64,000 nucleotides of DNA from Apostichopus japonicus (taxonomy: Eukaryota > Echinodermata > Holothuroidea > Aspidochirotida > Stichopodidae). Under the pieces are notes generated by a model. It searched no databases and had not been told where the DNA came from. It saw only the letters and a program-made list of their open reading frames with translations. This document shows, piece by piece, positions 51,201 through 62,194 of this stretch. Both the position numbers and the translations under genes were made by a program. The stretch lies in the NCBI RefSeq assembly GCF_037975245.1, contig NC_092579.1, forward strand, positions 17,012,178-17,076,177, in the 5' to 3' direction. Positions within the stretch are counted from its first letter, which is position 1, and every line of letters starts with the position of its first letter.

Positions 51201-54200
51201 GAATTAATAAATCAGTAATTCCTTTTCAACTTTTCCTCTCTCTTTCTCTCCATCTCTATCTCACTGTCAACATGAGAAATCAAAAAAAAAATTTAAAGAA
51301 GAATAAATCCCAATGACCAGGCTTTCATGCATGGATGTATTTACATCAGTATGTTAGTCTTTTTTAGATTTTTTGCCTATCAGAAATCTCTAACTTATTC
51401 AACACACCACCACTACCCTTACATGACTGCACAGACAAGAAAAGCAACCAGCAATGGGGCAAAAATTAGCCAAGCTAGGTGACATCAAAAATCCCTCTTA
51501 TCTCCCATTCTGTCAGCTGAACGGCACAGTTAATTACGTGATCTTTCTCCCTGCTGACCCAACGATCAAATGTCCAGCTACACTTGCTTGGATCTAATGT
51601 GTGATGTATGAATTACACTATTACAGAGCAACAAGAAAGTGGGGGCGATATTCAGAAAACAAGTCTAGCTGGCAAATGTGATGAAACAGTCTGTTAGACC
51701 AACTGATTTGAATATCAATATACTTACATGTCTCCATTCTAATCACAATACTTTACCATCTTCTGCACTACCCTCAACCCCCTCCTCCCAACTCACCCCC
51801 ACCCCCCTTCCTCCCATCAACTCACCCAGTTCCAGGTCACCACCCATCCCCTCTTCCTTGGAAATCTACTATTCATATCCAAAAACACCTGTGTTGGCAA
51901 CAAATATACCATTAATGCAATTGTTATGTATTTTGCAGCTAGGCTAGGTTACCTGTTATCAGTGAGTTGTAGACCAAGTTAACTTGAACATTTTTTAAGC
52001 ACTAAACAGCATCTCCATTAGTCTCCTAAATCAAGGGTCTTAGAATGAACGATGTCTCTGATTGGAAGTAATCTTGCCAAATGTGACATAAACTGCTCTC
52101 CTCAGAGTTTCATTTAACATCAATGTGTAATGGAAACGAAATAATGAAGTCAATAGATGAATTAAATTAAAAGTTTCCCGGTAAATGGAGAGCAAAATGA
52201 GAGAAATAAAAAAGAAGCCATGCACTTTTATTTGAGGTGCCAGATATTGCTTTCAAGCTAAATTTTTCAAACCTGTCATTGTAAAGCCAGGCAAGGAAAT
52301 CGGGGCTTTCCCAGTAGGTATCGTGGCCACCCCCTGGACCATCTGCCCAGATAAGACAAGGCTTGTAGAGATTGACTATCTCCTCTAGCTGTGGTCTCAT
52401 TACCATCTGTGAGGAGATATGAAAGAAAATGACAAACGATGAAAAAATGATGAAAGAACCAACCTTTCGTTAAAAAGCCAGGCCAGGAAATCGGTGCTCT
52501 CCCAGTACGTATCTGGGCACATCCAATCACCGTCCGACCAAATCAGGTGTGGTTTGTATTTGTTAACAATTTCATGCAATTGCGGTTTCATGACCATCTA
52601 CAAATGAAAAAAAATTAGATTTTCAAACACATTTTCCGCTTTTCTTTGTAATGGGGGGGAAGGGGGGAGGCAGTCTTTTCAAATCAGCTTCTTGGCCAAA
52701 GCCCTACTTGTTTTATATAGTTCTAATAACTAATATAAAATGCACCAGAAAACTTCATATTAAGGTCACTAATAAAAGAAATCATCATATGCCCTACACA
52801 AATTGTAATACATCTTAGTAAGCAAGTTATTATAACAGTCATTGTGTCGGCTGGTCAGCGGTCCTAACAGTCATTGTGTCGGCTGGTCAGCTATTCAGTG
52901 GGCAGGCACCCTAACAGTCATTGTGTCAGCTGGTCAGCTATTCAGTGGGCAGGGGCCCTAACAGTCATTGTGTCAGCTGGTCAGCTATTCAGTGGGCAGG
53001 GGCCCTAACAGTCATTGTGTCGGCTGGTCAGCTATTTAGTGGTCAGGGGCCCTAACAGTCATTGTGTCTGCTGGTCAGCTATTCAGTGGGCAGGGGCCCT
53101 AACAGTCATTGTGTCAGCTGGTTAGCTGTTCAGTGGGCAGGGGCCCTAACAGTCATTGTGTTGGCTGGTCAGCTGTTCAGTGGGCAGGGGCCCTAACAGT
53201 CATTGTGTCGGCTGGTCAGCTATTCAGTGGGCAGGGGTCAGTTGATAGACAAATATCCAATACTAGATCACGATGATAGAGTTGAGTCAGGTCATGTTGA
53301 TTTCAGGCCGTGTACCATTACCAGGTCTGGTGATATACACTGAACTGATGCATTCAGTTGGAACCGCAAAGTCAATTTCCTACAATTCAGCATGGTTCCA
53401 ATGACTGGTATACAAAGGGTATTTGCTTGCAGTTTGGATGGCCAAAACTATCACTGTAATAGAAGAAAAAATCTGTTTCCAAAAGTTATGTTAAGTGACC
53501 AACTTAAAAATCATAAGGAGTCGTCTTATGAGAGAGCTAGATATTAAGTTTTTCCCCTGATTTAAAATGTTATACAATCATATTAAATGATGAAGAAGGG
53601 AATAAAGGCAATTTAGGCGAGGATAATTCTGTCAGAACTTCCTTAAAGAGATATACTGAGATAAAATGTTCTAATACACTAGTACACATAAATGTATAAA
53701 TACTGTACTATATCCTGTTTGAATTAGTTACCTTCATGTAATCTTGAGTGGAGAAGTTATTGGCAGCATCTTTCAAATACAATGGATGAAACCACTCAAA
53801 TAGAGAGTAATAAAGACCAAATTTGATATCAGTTCTACTTCTGACAGCTTCTGCCATTTCCCCTGGAGAGAAAGGAAGGATTTAAAAAAAAAAACATGAA
53901 AACATATAAACAGATATCATAATCTAAGCTAAAGCTGTTTATTACAGGAAATATTTGAAAACCAATCAACAAAGTTTTCCTTTCCTTTGTAACATCTAGT
54001 ACTCATCTCATTTGTTTGGTGACAGAGCTTTCCTTTATATAAAGAAATAAAGTCACTACTAATTTTAGTGCTCCATTAATATCGTTGATTGTTTGATTGT
54101 TCACAATTGTTCAAGATATTTGTTAAGGAAACCTGTTTCAGGAGGTACATTATATCACCAGTGATTGTCTGTTTTAATGCTTTAGTGCTGTACATCATCT

Positions 54201-55876
54201 GTAGTTCTGTACATTTTGGTGCTCTATAATTATCATTGACTGTTCCCAATCATTCAATATTCTCTTAAAGGAAACCTGTTTCAGGAGGTATAGTATTTCA
54301 CAAGTGGTTGTCTGTTTTAATGCTTTTGTGCCAAAGAGCATCTGTAGATTATTGGTGCTCTATATTTATCATTCAATGATTAATTGGTTGATTGACTCAT
54401 GATGAATTGAGGCTGAACGATTATTATTTAAAACTAACCGAGAGTAGACAAAAAACAAGCAAATCCATAAAGGGTCAAACAATTTTTAGGACTTCATCAC
54501 AAAATCTACTTTTAGTTTCACTTGGGATAAGAACATATACCGAAACACACACAAAAGAAGGTGTTTACATGGATGTTACAACTTTCAACACTTTTAGAAG
54601 AACGTCAATGCACTGTAAGTACAGTACAGGTTCCAGTAAGTGCTAACAAGGAAACAAATTTCTCTGGTTTTACGATGGTTTACAAGTTAAACGTCTTCTA
54701 TACTGTAAGAATGAGAATGTTACAGACTAGATACAAAATTCATCTTAAAACATCTAAAATAAATCACATCAAACTATCATTTTGCACAAATCAGAGACAT
54801 TTCATTGAACTGAAATTTGAAATCCTTTTTACTTGACGGTGACTTTAATGGTTACTGAGGTAAAAAAGTGATCAAGCTAAGGGTGAAACATACCAACAAG
54901 ATCCCTGTTTGGCCCTAGATCAACTGAATTCCAGTTCCAGGAGAAATTAGAAGCATAGTTGGTAAACCCTTCATGATGCTTGCTAGTCAAAACAACATAC
55001 CTGTTGAAGGGAAAATTAAATTTCTTTGTCAAACATAAGTTTCACACAGTTAGACCTAAACTTTTTGCAAACATATGAAGTCCCTCATGTCACACAATAA
55101 CCTGTGCATTGATGCAGATTAAAGTATTTGAACATACATGTACGTATACTAAATGGCAATGCATCGAAGGTAACCATATAAAGCAAAAAGAAAAGTCAGG
55201 TTATCGAACAAACCCAACAAGCTGGCTTACAAAACTTTCTTTCCAAGTATATACTTACTGGACAGACTAAAATGCAATTGTTCCTGCTGTTTTGTAACCA
55301 AGTAATGAGTGTCCATTTTCAGTTTTTCTTCTTTTTTTTTCTTTCTTTCAATAAGTAACCAATTCTTGGAGATGACTACATAAGGATTAACAATGCAGCA
55401 AAGTGTAAATATGTTGCCATATTGTATGAGACGAAGAGGGTAAAAAAATAGATTAAAATAACTTACTGAGCACCTGACGCCTGCAGAACATCTGCGAAAT
55501 GGTTGGCATCGAACATTTCAGCGGTGAACTTGGGAGCAAAATCAGGGTACTGGAAATGGGGCGGGTAGTTTTCCTTCATGAAGTTTACATAATCTGGGTT
55601 GCCGGTCTTCCATTTGTACCAAAACCATTCATTCTTGAATGCCGGGACGGAGTAGACACCCCAGTGCATGAAGATACCAAATTTGGCCTCATCGTACCAA
55701 CCTGGAATGGGGCGAGAGTCGATAGATTCCCAGTTTGGCTGGTAAGGTCCCTGGTGGACCTTCTCCGATTCCTTGTGGAATTGGACGACCTTCGTTTCTG
55801 GCCGGAATCTTAACTTTTGAGCTTGAGTCACAAAGACCGCAAGACACAGAATGAGAGCTTTGGTGAGGATCTCCAT
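42000..55876 (-). CDS. alpha-L-fucosidase, GH29 (FUCA1-like), complete gene with two duplicated internal exons
   Basis: Secreted or lysosomal enzyme that removes terminal alpha-L-fucose from glycans by a retaining mechanism. Eight coding positions splice in frame into 476 aa (with 5a) or 477 aa (with 5b), close to human FUCA1 (466). Residues 1-20 ([20 protein letters not shown]) form a signal peptide. GH29 landmarks: [45 protein letters not shown] (nucleophile Asp238 in this numbering), [35 protein letters not shown] and a C-terminal beta-domain ending WVLKMDNVN. Sequons include NFS, NDT, NTS and NNT. The fourth and fifth coding exons each exist as two phase-compatible copies, so the transcript should use one of each. 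Exons: 55467-55876, 54894-55000, 53732-53862, 52464-52597 (4a) or 52273-52406 (4b), 50111-50208 (5a) or 48648-48748 (5b), 45448-45580, 42837-43007, 42000-42246. Every junction is GT-AG and phase-consistent. Confidence 0.93.
42837..43007 (-). CDS. fucosidase coding exon 7
   Basis: Acceptor TTTTTCTCAG, donor GTAAGA. It encodes [20 protein letters not shown] then [20 protein letters not shown] and [16 protein letters not shown]. It is 171 nt, the same length as the matching exon of the neighbouring paralogue at 63.4 kb. Confidence 0.93.
44070..44470. repeat. three diverged ~173-bp tandem repeats in fucosidase intron 6
   Basis: TGTATATTA followed by (C)ATGTCTATAGGACATCAT, or a diverged form, recurs near 44073, 44247 and 44418, with ATTTCAGG, TTCTTGCC and AGCAAAT-like blocks in the same order between them. 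Confidence 0.65.
45020..45390. repeat. 16-bp minisatellite next to fucosidase exon 6
   Basis: About 20 imperfect copies of ACTAACAAACTATAAC and shorter variants. The array begins about 60 bases downstream of exon 6 (minus strand), inside the intron. Confidence 0.9.
45448..45580 (-). CDS. fucosidase coding exon 6
   Basis: Acceptor ATACGTGTAG. It reads [20 protein letters not shown] then [20 protein letters not shown] and ETI, ending AG before donor GTCAGT. It matches the family KWE....SWGYRRD segment. Confidence 0.92.
48525..48663 (-). repeat. triplicated splice-donor segment of fucosidase exon 5b
   Basis: A ~48-bp unit containing the last bases of exon 5b, its donor and about 25 intron bases (AGATTTAATCCCGGTGAGCT, then AAAAACCATGTCGTAGATTA on the minus strand) occurs three times in tandem. 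The first copy is the real exon end. The second keeps CCCG|GTGGGC; the third is changed to CCTG|ATGAGC. Reading past the first donor meets an in-frame TAG within ten codons. Confidence 0.85.
48648..48748 (-). CDS. fucosidase coding exon 5b (alternative copy)
   Basis: 101 nt, same phases as 5a, acceptor ATATCACAAACAG and donor GTGAGC. It reads [20 protein letters not shown] then [13 protein letters not shown]. Compared with 5a it has one extra residue before the Cys, and CHHGG becomes CQHGG. The open frame and splice sites are intact. It lies about 1.36 kb downstream of 5a. Confidence 0.88.
50111..50208 (-). CDS. fucosidase coding exon 5a
   Basis: 98 nt after acceptor TGTCCACACAG; its first T completes Ser (AG|T). 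It reads [20 protein letters not shown] then [12 protein letters not shown] and ends CCG before a strong donor GTGAGT (phase 1). CHHGGYY is the form found in animal fucosidases such as FUCA1. Confidence 0.9.
50918..51240. repeat. ~166-bp tandem duplication in fucosidase intron 4
   Basis: GGAAAATATTTTAGGAGTGA at about 50918 and again at 51084 starts two direct copies, each ending in a CTCCTTTTCAACTTTT-like stretch followed by a CTCTCTC tract. The copies are diverged but collinear. Confidence 0.85.
52273..52406 (-). CDS. fucosidase coding exon 4b (alternative nucleophile loop)
   Basis: Also 134 nt with the same phases, lying 57 nt downstream of exon 4a. Acceptor CTCCTCACAG, donor GTTTGA. It encodes [20 protein letters not shown], then [20 protein letters not shown] and LYND. 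About 31 of 44 residues match 4a. The nucleophile Asp is kept, but the next five positions (GDWMCP in 4a) become GPGGGH, removing the conserved Trp and Cys. An open frame, intact splice sites and conserved flanking residues argue against a dead copy. Confidence 0.88.
52464..52597 (-). CDS. fucosidase coding exon 4a (conserved nucleophile loop)
   Basis: A 134-nt exon after acceptor ATTTGTAG, ending AG before a weak donor GTTGGT. It encodes [20 protein letters not shown], then [20 protein letters not shown] and LFNE. SDG(D/E)W.CPDTYW is the standard animal fucosidase nucleophile loop, with Asp238 the catalytic nucleophile. It begins in phase 0 and ends in phase 2, as exon 4b does, and comes first in transcription order. 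Confidence 0.9.
52833..53238. repeat. 47-bp minisatellite in fucosidase intron 3
   Basis: Eight copies of a 47-bp unit plus a truncated 32-bp first one, each beginning TAACAGTCATTGTGTC, then GGCTGGTCAGCTATTCAGTG. The start points 52865, 52912, 52959, 53006, 53053, 53100, 53147 and 53194 are exactly 47 apart. Copies are nearly identical, so the array is recent. It ends about 235 bases upstream of exon 4a. Confidence 0.95.
53732..53862 (-). CDS. fucosidase coding exon 3
   Basis: Acceptor TTTCTCTCCAG. It reads (G)[20 protein letters not shown] then [20 protein letters not shown] and YMK, ending in phase 0 before donor GTAACT. It matches the family [15 protein letters not shown] segment. Confidence 0.92.
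54065..54375. repeat. two to three ~150-bp tandem repeats in fucosidase intron 2
   Basis: GGAAACCTGTTTCAGGAGGT occurs at about 54128 and 54270, each followed by TTGTCTGTTTTAATGCTTT-like sequence. A third partial start (GTGCTCTATATTTATCATT) occurs near 54353. Confidence 0.8.
54894..55000 (-). CDS. fucosidase coding exon 2
   Basis: Acceptor CCTTCAACAG. The first base completes Gln, then [20 protein letters not shown] and [16 protein letters not shown]. Donor GTATGT. The KHHEGFTN motif helps form the fucose-binding pocket in GH29. Confidence 0.92.
55467..55876 (-). CDS. fucosidase coding exon 1 (signal peptide and N-terminal GH29)
   Basis: The ATG at 55876-55874 gives MEILTK and a clear signal peptide. 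An upstream in-frame Met (MQIGTN) would put six polar residues before the hydrophobic core, and a splice acceptor (TTCATCTTGCAG) ends at 55889, between the two Mets, so MEIL is preferred. The exon contains [19 protein letters not shown] and ends GCTCA before donor GTAAGT (phase 2). Confidence 0.92.
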
Positions 55877-58800
55877 ATTGGTTCCAATCTGCAAGATGAA
55901 TGAAGTGAGAAAACTATTGCAATCAGTTTTGAATAAGGGTTAAGAGCTCAGGAAATGGATTATCAATTTGAGCACCCCGTGCCAATTCAAAGAAAGTGGG
56001 TCAGAGTGGGTCATGACTGATGATGAAGCTGATAAGGTACATGTGATCTTTACAAGGTTACTGTTGTAATTTATATAATTATCGATAGTAGGATGTTAAA
56101 CAGACCACAGGAGTACAAGCAGACTGCTGGTGGTGGCCACCTGTTGTTGAAACACTTTCAACTTAACAGTTATTAAAGGATATAAATTTTTTATATCAAA
56201 CTGATGTGGGATGATTTTGTTACATGTAGAGTGATACTAGCCACCATATGGACCCTCATCTGCCTCAAGAGAATGCTAGGGGATCTCATTGACTCACTCT
56301 TCATTTGAACATTCAAAGTACAAGTTATACTTATATTGACCCTTGACATATCTGTTATTAAATTGTCGCAGATATATATTTATCAGACCAACAATGTCAT
56401 AAATGTATACCTTACCAACAGTATAGTAACCTTTCTAGGGAAAAACTTTCAATTAATTATTAATACAAAATTAGTCAGTCCAGAAAAAAAAGGCCAATAA
56501 TATCATACAGCTAGTAACACAGTACAGTACAGTATGTAATCAAATAAAGGTAGGGCCTTACAATGCATATGGCAAGGTCTGACATTAGTACCTTTTGCTC
56601 CTTCTTCAGAGAGAATTTAAAAACACTTGAGCTAGCACTCACAAAACTTTAATTTAATCAACTGTTGGTTTTCTCCTTGAATACCTTCTCCAGTACTCTC
56701 AGACTATGAACTTTGAATCCAAGGATCATTAAAACAACAGTGAGGATTGCATTCCTTGTTCCTATGACAAAACACTTCTGCTCTCTTTTCTTTGTAAATT
56801 GGGTTGAATTTCACAGCATCAGCGAAGAGGCTTTTTGCAAGATTTGGACTACTTATATTACAGACTTAAGTACGTAGCTATTTTAGAGCTGTTTGGGAAG
56901 CTTTTAATCACTTTAAGTGGCTCTACTGTATAATACCAATGAAAATTACTCAAATATCCTGTTATGAGCAGTATGTTATACAAGAATTCCACTTTAAACT
57001 TTTTGGTATACATGTACATTATTGCCTTCGGTAGGCAATTCTTTGTTTTCACATGAAGTTAAATAATTTAATGATTGTCATCTCATGACTGAAAACATGA
57101 AGCCAAATTACCAAAACTTGACTTCCTGAAGAGGAAACCAAGTCTCAATCTTTTGCAGGAATGGAAGGATATAGATCATTAAGAGGATCTTATATCCTGC
57201 ATGAAAAGGTCATGACCTCAAATAAACAATCAAATCGGGACAAAGGGTACAACAAATAGAGCAAGCTTGGCTCACATGATCTGTAAAACGGAAGCCGATA
57301 CTCTGGATCAATCGGAAGTAACTGTTGTAATTATAGTAACAGATCTTTACCAAAATATATTGGAGAGATGGGAGGGTTCGGCTAAAACTGTCAGAAAAGT
57401 ACAGTATCACTCATAAAGGTACTGTAACATTTGCTGGAACATTTTTTGACCTGTAGAAAAAAAATAGTGCAGGGTCATAAAGAACACTGAGAAGATTTTA
57501 CACGTGTCCTTCAAGAAGCAACAGAAAATGAGCTCATAAATGAGGAAGAAGAAAATTAGAATGACTGGTTTGATGACCAGGATGAAGAAATTCCTAAGGT
57601 TCTGGAAAATACAAAACTCCATAGGAGTGCTCTTAATAGTTTGTACAGTATACCGACATTAAAAGTATGATTTTGTTCAAGAAAAAGGCAGAAAAAGTAG
57701 CAGGATTTACTGAAAATTCACAGAAAATTAGGTACTTTTGTACAAAAAGCACTGTACCAATGCAGATATACAGTACAGTACTACTGTACATGTATTTGTG
57801 TGTTGAATTATTATGTTGATGCCTATTAAAGGGTGTGAAGACTTGCGCAAAAAGAAACGTTTAATGCCGGTAATCTGACCTAGTTTCGAATGAGGTGTAA
57901 CAAAAGTGTTAGACACCACCATCGATCCCAGAAAATACACACACAGCTTGCTACTGTCGGTAATTAGACAATATGTGTAAACGAAAGATAACAAGTTATC
58001 ACGTTTCATTACTGTCTGCATTTTGTAGGGACACGAACAAAACGTCACTTGCAAGCAACAGAAAGTTAACTTTTTCAGATGGCCGCACGCGGTTTGGGGC
58101 GAGTCTTCAATGCCTTTATAGCTTCTGTACCAAAGATTTCACAAGATGAGACGACCTTCAATGATCAGAATTGATAGGGGCACATTTTCATCTCGATGGT
58201 AAAATATCCAATATGACTAACCAGTGAACACTATGGAATACAATGAAACTGTACCGTACTGTTTTACTGTTCTACCAAACAGCAAATTTGTTTGCCAAAA
58301 AAAGGAGCAAAACAACAATGACATGTGAACACTGTAAGAGAGATGTGTAGGTTTGGTGGATAGCTTTGAGATTGATCCCAATTTATCATTTTACCTACTT
58401 GGTGATATACAACTGCAATGCAATCTGTATTTGATGTAAGTAACTAGTCTTCTGTAGGACTACGTACCTGTTCCTCCAAAGTTGATTTTGGTTATCCAAA
58501 TAGAAATTTGATGATCTAGTACAACTGGACGACCCTAAAAAATGTTTGCCCTGCACTACATATATACGCATGTTTCAAGATTTCGATTAAGTTCGTTTTC
58601 AGCCTTAAAAGTTCAAATTGAATTTATGCTATGTGAATCAACATTTAATTATACTATACATGTACATGCACCTTTCTGTAAATAAATCAGTGAAAAAAAA
58701 TCAATCAGATGAACTTCGTCAAAGTCAATTCTAAAATTCTAATACAAACCCCACCCTCCATAAAAAATTAAGACTGAGGATGATGTACTATACCAATTAA

Positions 58801-60440
58801 CTACAGCATCTAGCATAAAGTATCAAGTTTTGTGGATCTCCATGGCGACAACCTTTCATTGAGAAATTTGACCTTGGATGATCATGTTTTACTAGCCTGG
58901 AGACTTCCTTTGTACCAGGGTTGCCAAACTACTCAGATTGCACCACAAACATCACATGCTTCTGAGTTGAACTGTCAACAATAGTGAATGACTTCCTGCA
59001 TAAAAAACAACTACAGGCCAAGTGTTTTCATCAATCATGTCAGTTACAGATCAATATTTTGAAATGGTTGAAAACTGGTAAGTTGTCTAAGTTATGCAAG
59101 GTTCTTTTTGTATAACAGGCAGTATTGAACTGCTCAGTATGAATAAGTACTGGCAATTATTCAACAGTTGAAGTGGTTGAAAACTGATTGAAAACATAGC
59201 TTCCCTAGTTATAAAATACTACTGTTGACTATACAGTATATACAGTTTATGATGTAAGCACATTAGTACTGGTGCAATGTGTTTTATACCTACAGTATTT
59301 ATACTAGTAGTACTCGTTTCATTCTTTACAGCTTAAAAGCTTACCTACTAATACAATTACTTAAATTTTTTCAATTTTCTTTCAATATCTGTCACTGTTT
59401 TTCATAACAAACATGTGTGCCTAGCCATACTGTATGATATGGGGAGCACTTCTTCTGCAGACAAATGAATGCATATATTGGGCCAATCAAATTATTGGAA
59501 TTAGTATGTTGACGATTTACAGACAAGATCGTGAGAACAGCTAGGCCTGTAGTGAGCCCCCTGCAAGCGATTATATACATGAGTGCAGCAGTAACATAAA
59601 TTACTAAATTTATAAAGCTCCATACTTTGTTCAAAATTATGTAACAATTAAAGACAATCCATAAACTTCTGTCAGTCATACAGGTCACCACCTGTAACAT
59701 TATATGCATTATATCATTTGGCATGTATGGTCTATAAAAAATGGTTCAACAAGTTTCCAAAAAGACCATCACATTCCTTCATTCTGTATGTAATATTTTT
59801 GCCTGTGTTTCTTTTATCATGCGTCATGTCACAGTTGATTGATTGACAATGATATTGCAAAAAAAAACAAAAAACAACCCAACACTTGACTAAGCCTTCC
59901 ACATTAACACTACCTGCAGTAGGCCATTTATGGCATTCTCAATGCCTAGCACACTTTGCCCATTTCTATATTTGTTCTTAAAGTGTCTAAACTATCCTTT
60001 AGTTACAAAATCTCACAGAAACGCAATATTCAGGCACATTTACATGTATGTACTCGTACAATTAATGTGCACAAGTAAGTAGGACATGTATGTTTTCACT
60101 CCATTGTATACACATTTTCATGAAAACCCTGAATGTCTGAATCGAATGTTATGTCTCATCGCCATGCAAGCTCTTATTGAGCTACTTGATATCTGTATAT
60201 GGAAGATTTCGAGCTTAAAATATGCCATTTACTTAGACCTATATGACGTTATTTGCATGAGTAACATTGTGTCCTAGCCTAGGTCTAACGTTAATCAGTG
60301 ATTCAGCTATCACCGTATAATACTGCGGTAGTACCAGACTGGTACTTATGAAAAGTGATACATTGCGATGTTTAAATCTAATGGATTGTCTTTAAGAAAA
60401 ACGTAATTATAACAGAATGTGTAGCACATAGTCTACTTAC

Positions 60441-60530
60441 ATGTCGTGGAATCCACAATCTACAGCCAAAGTCCAGGTTCGCGCAGCTTCAGCACTTTGA
60501 TGTTGATCTGAAAGTGTTGAATAACTTTTC
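60441..60530 (-). other. candidate non-coding first exon and promoter of the fucosidase gene
   Basis: A strong donor (CGACAT|GTAAGTAGAC) on the minus strand, first intron base at 60440, is preceded by a less AT-rich, CG-containing stretch. Together with the acceptor at 55889 just before the start codon this suggests a 5' UTR exon and a 4.55-kb first intron. A TATATAGAG-like sequence at about 60607-60612 may be a TATA box. The upstream limit is a guess; support is splice-site quality and position only. Confidence 0.45.
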
Positions 60531-62194
60531 CGCTTCCGCCACTGATTGACGGTTTGTTTACAACACAACATGTGATCATGACAAGTTCACACTCCCCTTG
60601 TAACTCTCTATATGGAACGCCAAATGGTATCATTCTGAAATGTATGTCACTTTTTAACTTTCGGAAACATAAATTCAGATATAGCAGAACGAAATTTCTT
60701 TATACTACAATATAAATTGTAGCACTGAACATCATATCCAATCGAGCTATTAGCATCAGTGGCAAAGTTATGAACTTCAAAGCACCACCACATTTGCTGA
60801 ACTGTTTAATTGGCACACATCCAGACACTACAAATATGTTCTAAGTTACAAGGTTTATACTTGTCATATATACTAACAGCAAATCGATCCAAAAATGCAT
60901 ATCCTGTCATCCTTCACATATTTCACCGAAGCATCTACTTGATTTAATGTTTTTATGAGACATACACTTTGTTCAATGGGAAGGGGCAGGGGAAAAGTAC
61001 GAGTTAGGACATTGGGAAGAGTAGGGAGAATCGTGGAGGGGTGTGATGGGGGTTTGTTACTGAGTAATAAAAATATGATAAGATAACAAAAAGGTGGCAT
61101 CATGATAGTATAGCAATATCAATCTTTCCATTCTTGAAAAAGAAAGAGGCAAAAGATTACAATATTAAAGTACAACAAAATACAAAGATAAACAAAGATA
61201 CCATTTATTTTTCACAAATTTCCTACCTTCATGAACCAATATAGAGTTATATAACACACAAATGTAATACATTGTGACCATTTTATATTGAAGATAAAAT
61301 CGTTTTTTTTCCCCAGAAAAATCATGTAGCTCTGTCTTAAATTAATTAAAAATATGGGTACTTAAATATGAATTGCAAACACTCAGTCATAGTTATATGG
61401 GACAAACACAGATTATATCAAAAATTCTTTACCTAATTCTTAAACCATTTGGATCAAAATTTACGACATATTAATAACTGATAATCAGTAATACATCTAA
61501 GAGCACAATAAACATTGATCATGAATACTACATTTGGGAAGCAGAAAACCCCCCATAAAACAATTGACATTTAATTGACTGTCATGAAGTAACAAGATTG
61601 CTATTTTGTTCTTCCTAATTAGTCTCTTTTTTGCTGATTTTAGGTCAACTCAGAAAATAGCTCCCCTCCTCTCATTAAAAGAGATAATTCTGTGGCAGTT
61701 TAGAAAGACTGGGAACCAGACAGGTGCAAATATATCACTTTGGACCCTTCTTAACAGAAAAAGAGAGGCAACTCTTTTCTATTGCACTGTATTTTACCAA
61801 TTCGATCAACATATTTGTTTTGGGTTCTAGAGTTGCAGGAGGTGGGTGGGGTGGTGGGGGTGGTGGAGGTGGGATTAAAACTTTGGCATTTTTTTCTGCT
61901 AGAAATTTAGAATACTGCAAGTAAGAGTACCTCCAATGTGTACATTCTAATAAAGTTCTACAAAAGAATATACAAAAGGTGTGTTTTTTACGACATTAAC
62001 ATCCACAATGAACAAATGTTACTTTCAACCATGATACTCAGTTAACTTGTATTACTTAAGGCACAAAATGTATTATAAAAATAGAAAAACCATATCAAAA
62101 ATATTAATAAATGCTAAGGAAAACTTTACTCAAAAACAAAAGAAATACAGAATTAAAGAATGAAAGATTTCTGTTGACATCAGCCTGTCGTGGA
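60531..62194. other. intergenic region between the two fucosidase genes
   Basis: It holds the presumed promoter of the downstream gene and the 3' UTR of the upstream one. A G-rich (GGT)n-like tract lies at 61839-61873. No coding exon is seen and I could not identify a convincing poly(A) signal for the upstream gene. Confidence 0.5.

Noticed and set aside
52167-52597. Treating exons 4a and 4b as parts of two different genes
   Set aside because: They are 57 nt apart on the same strand, share one upstream exon 3, and no second set of exons 1-3 or 6-8 lies in between.
55499-55813. Plus-strand 104-codon frame
   Set aside because: Antisense shadow of fucosidase coding exon 1.
59392-59724. Minus-strand 110-codon hydrophobic frame
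   Set aside because: It lies within the probable first intron of the fucosidase gene, has no recognisable family and no exon signals.
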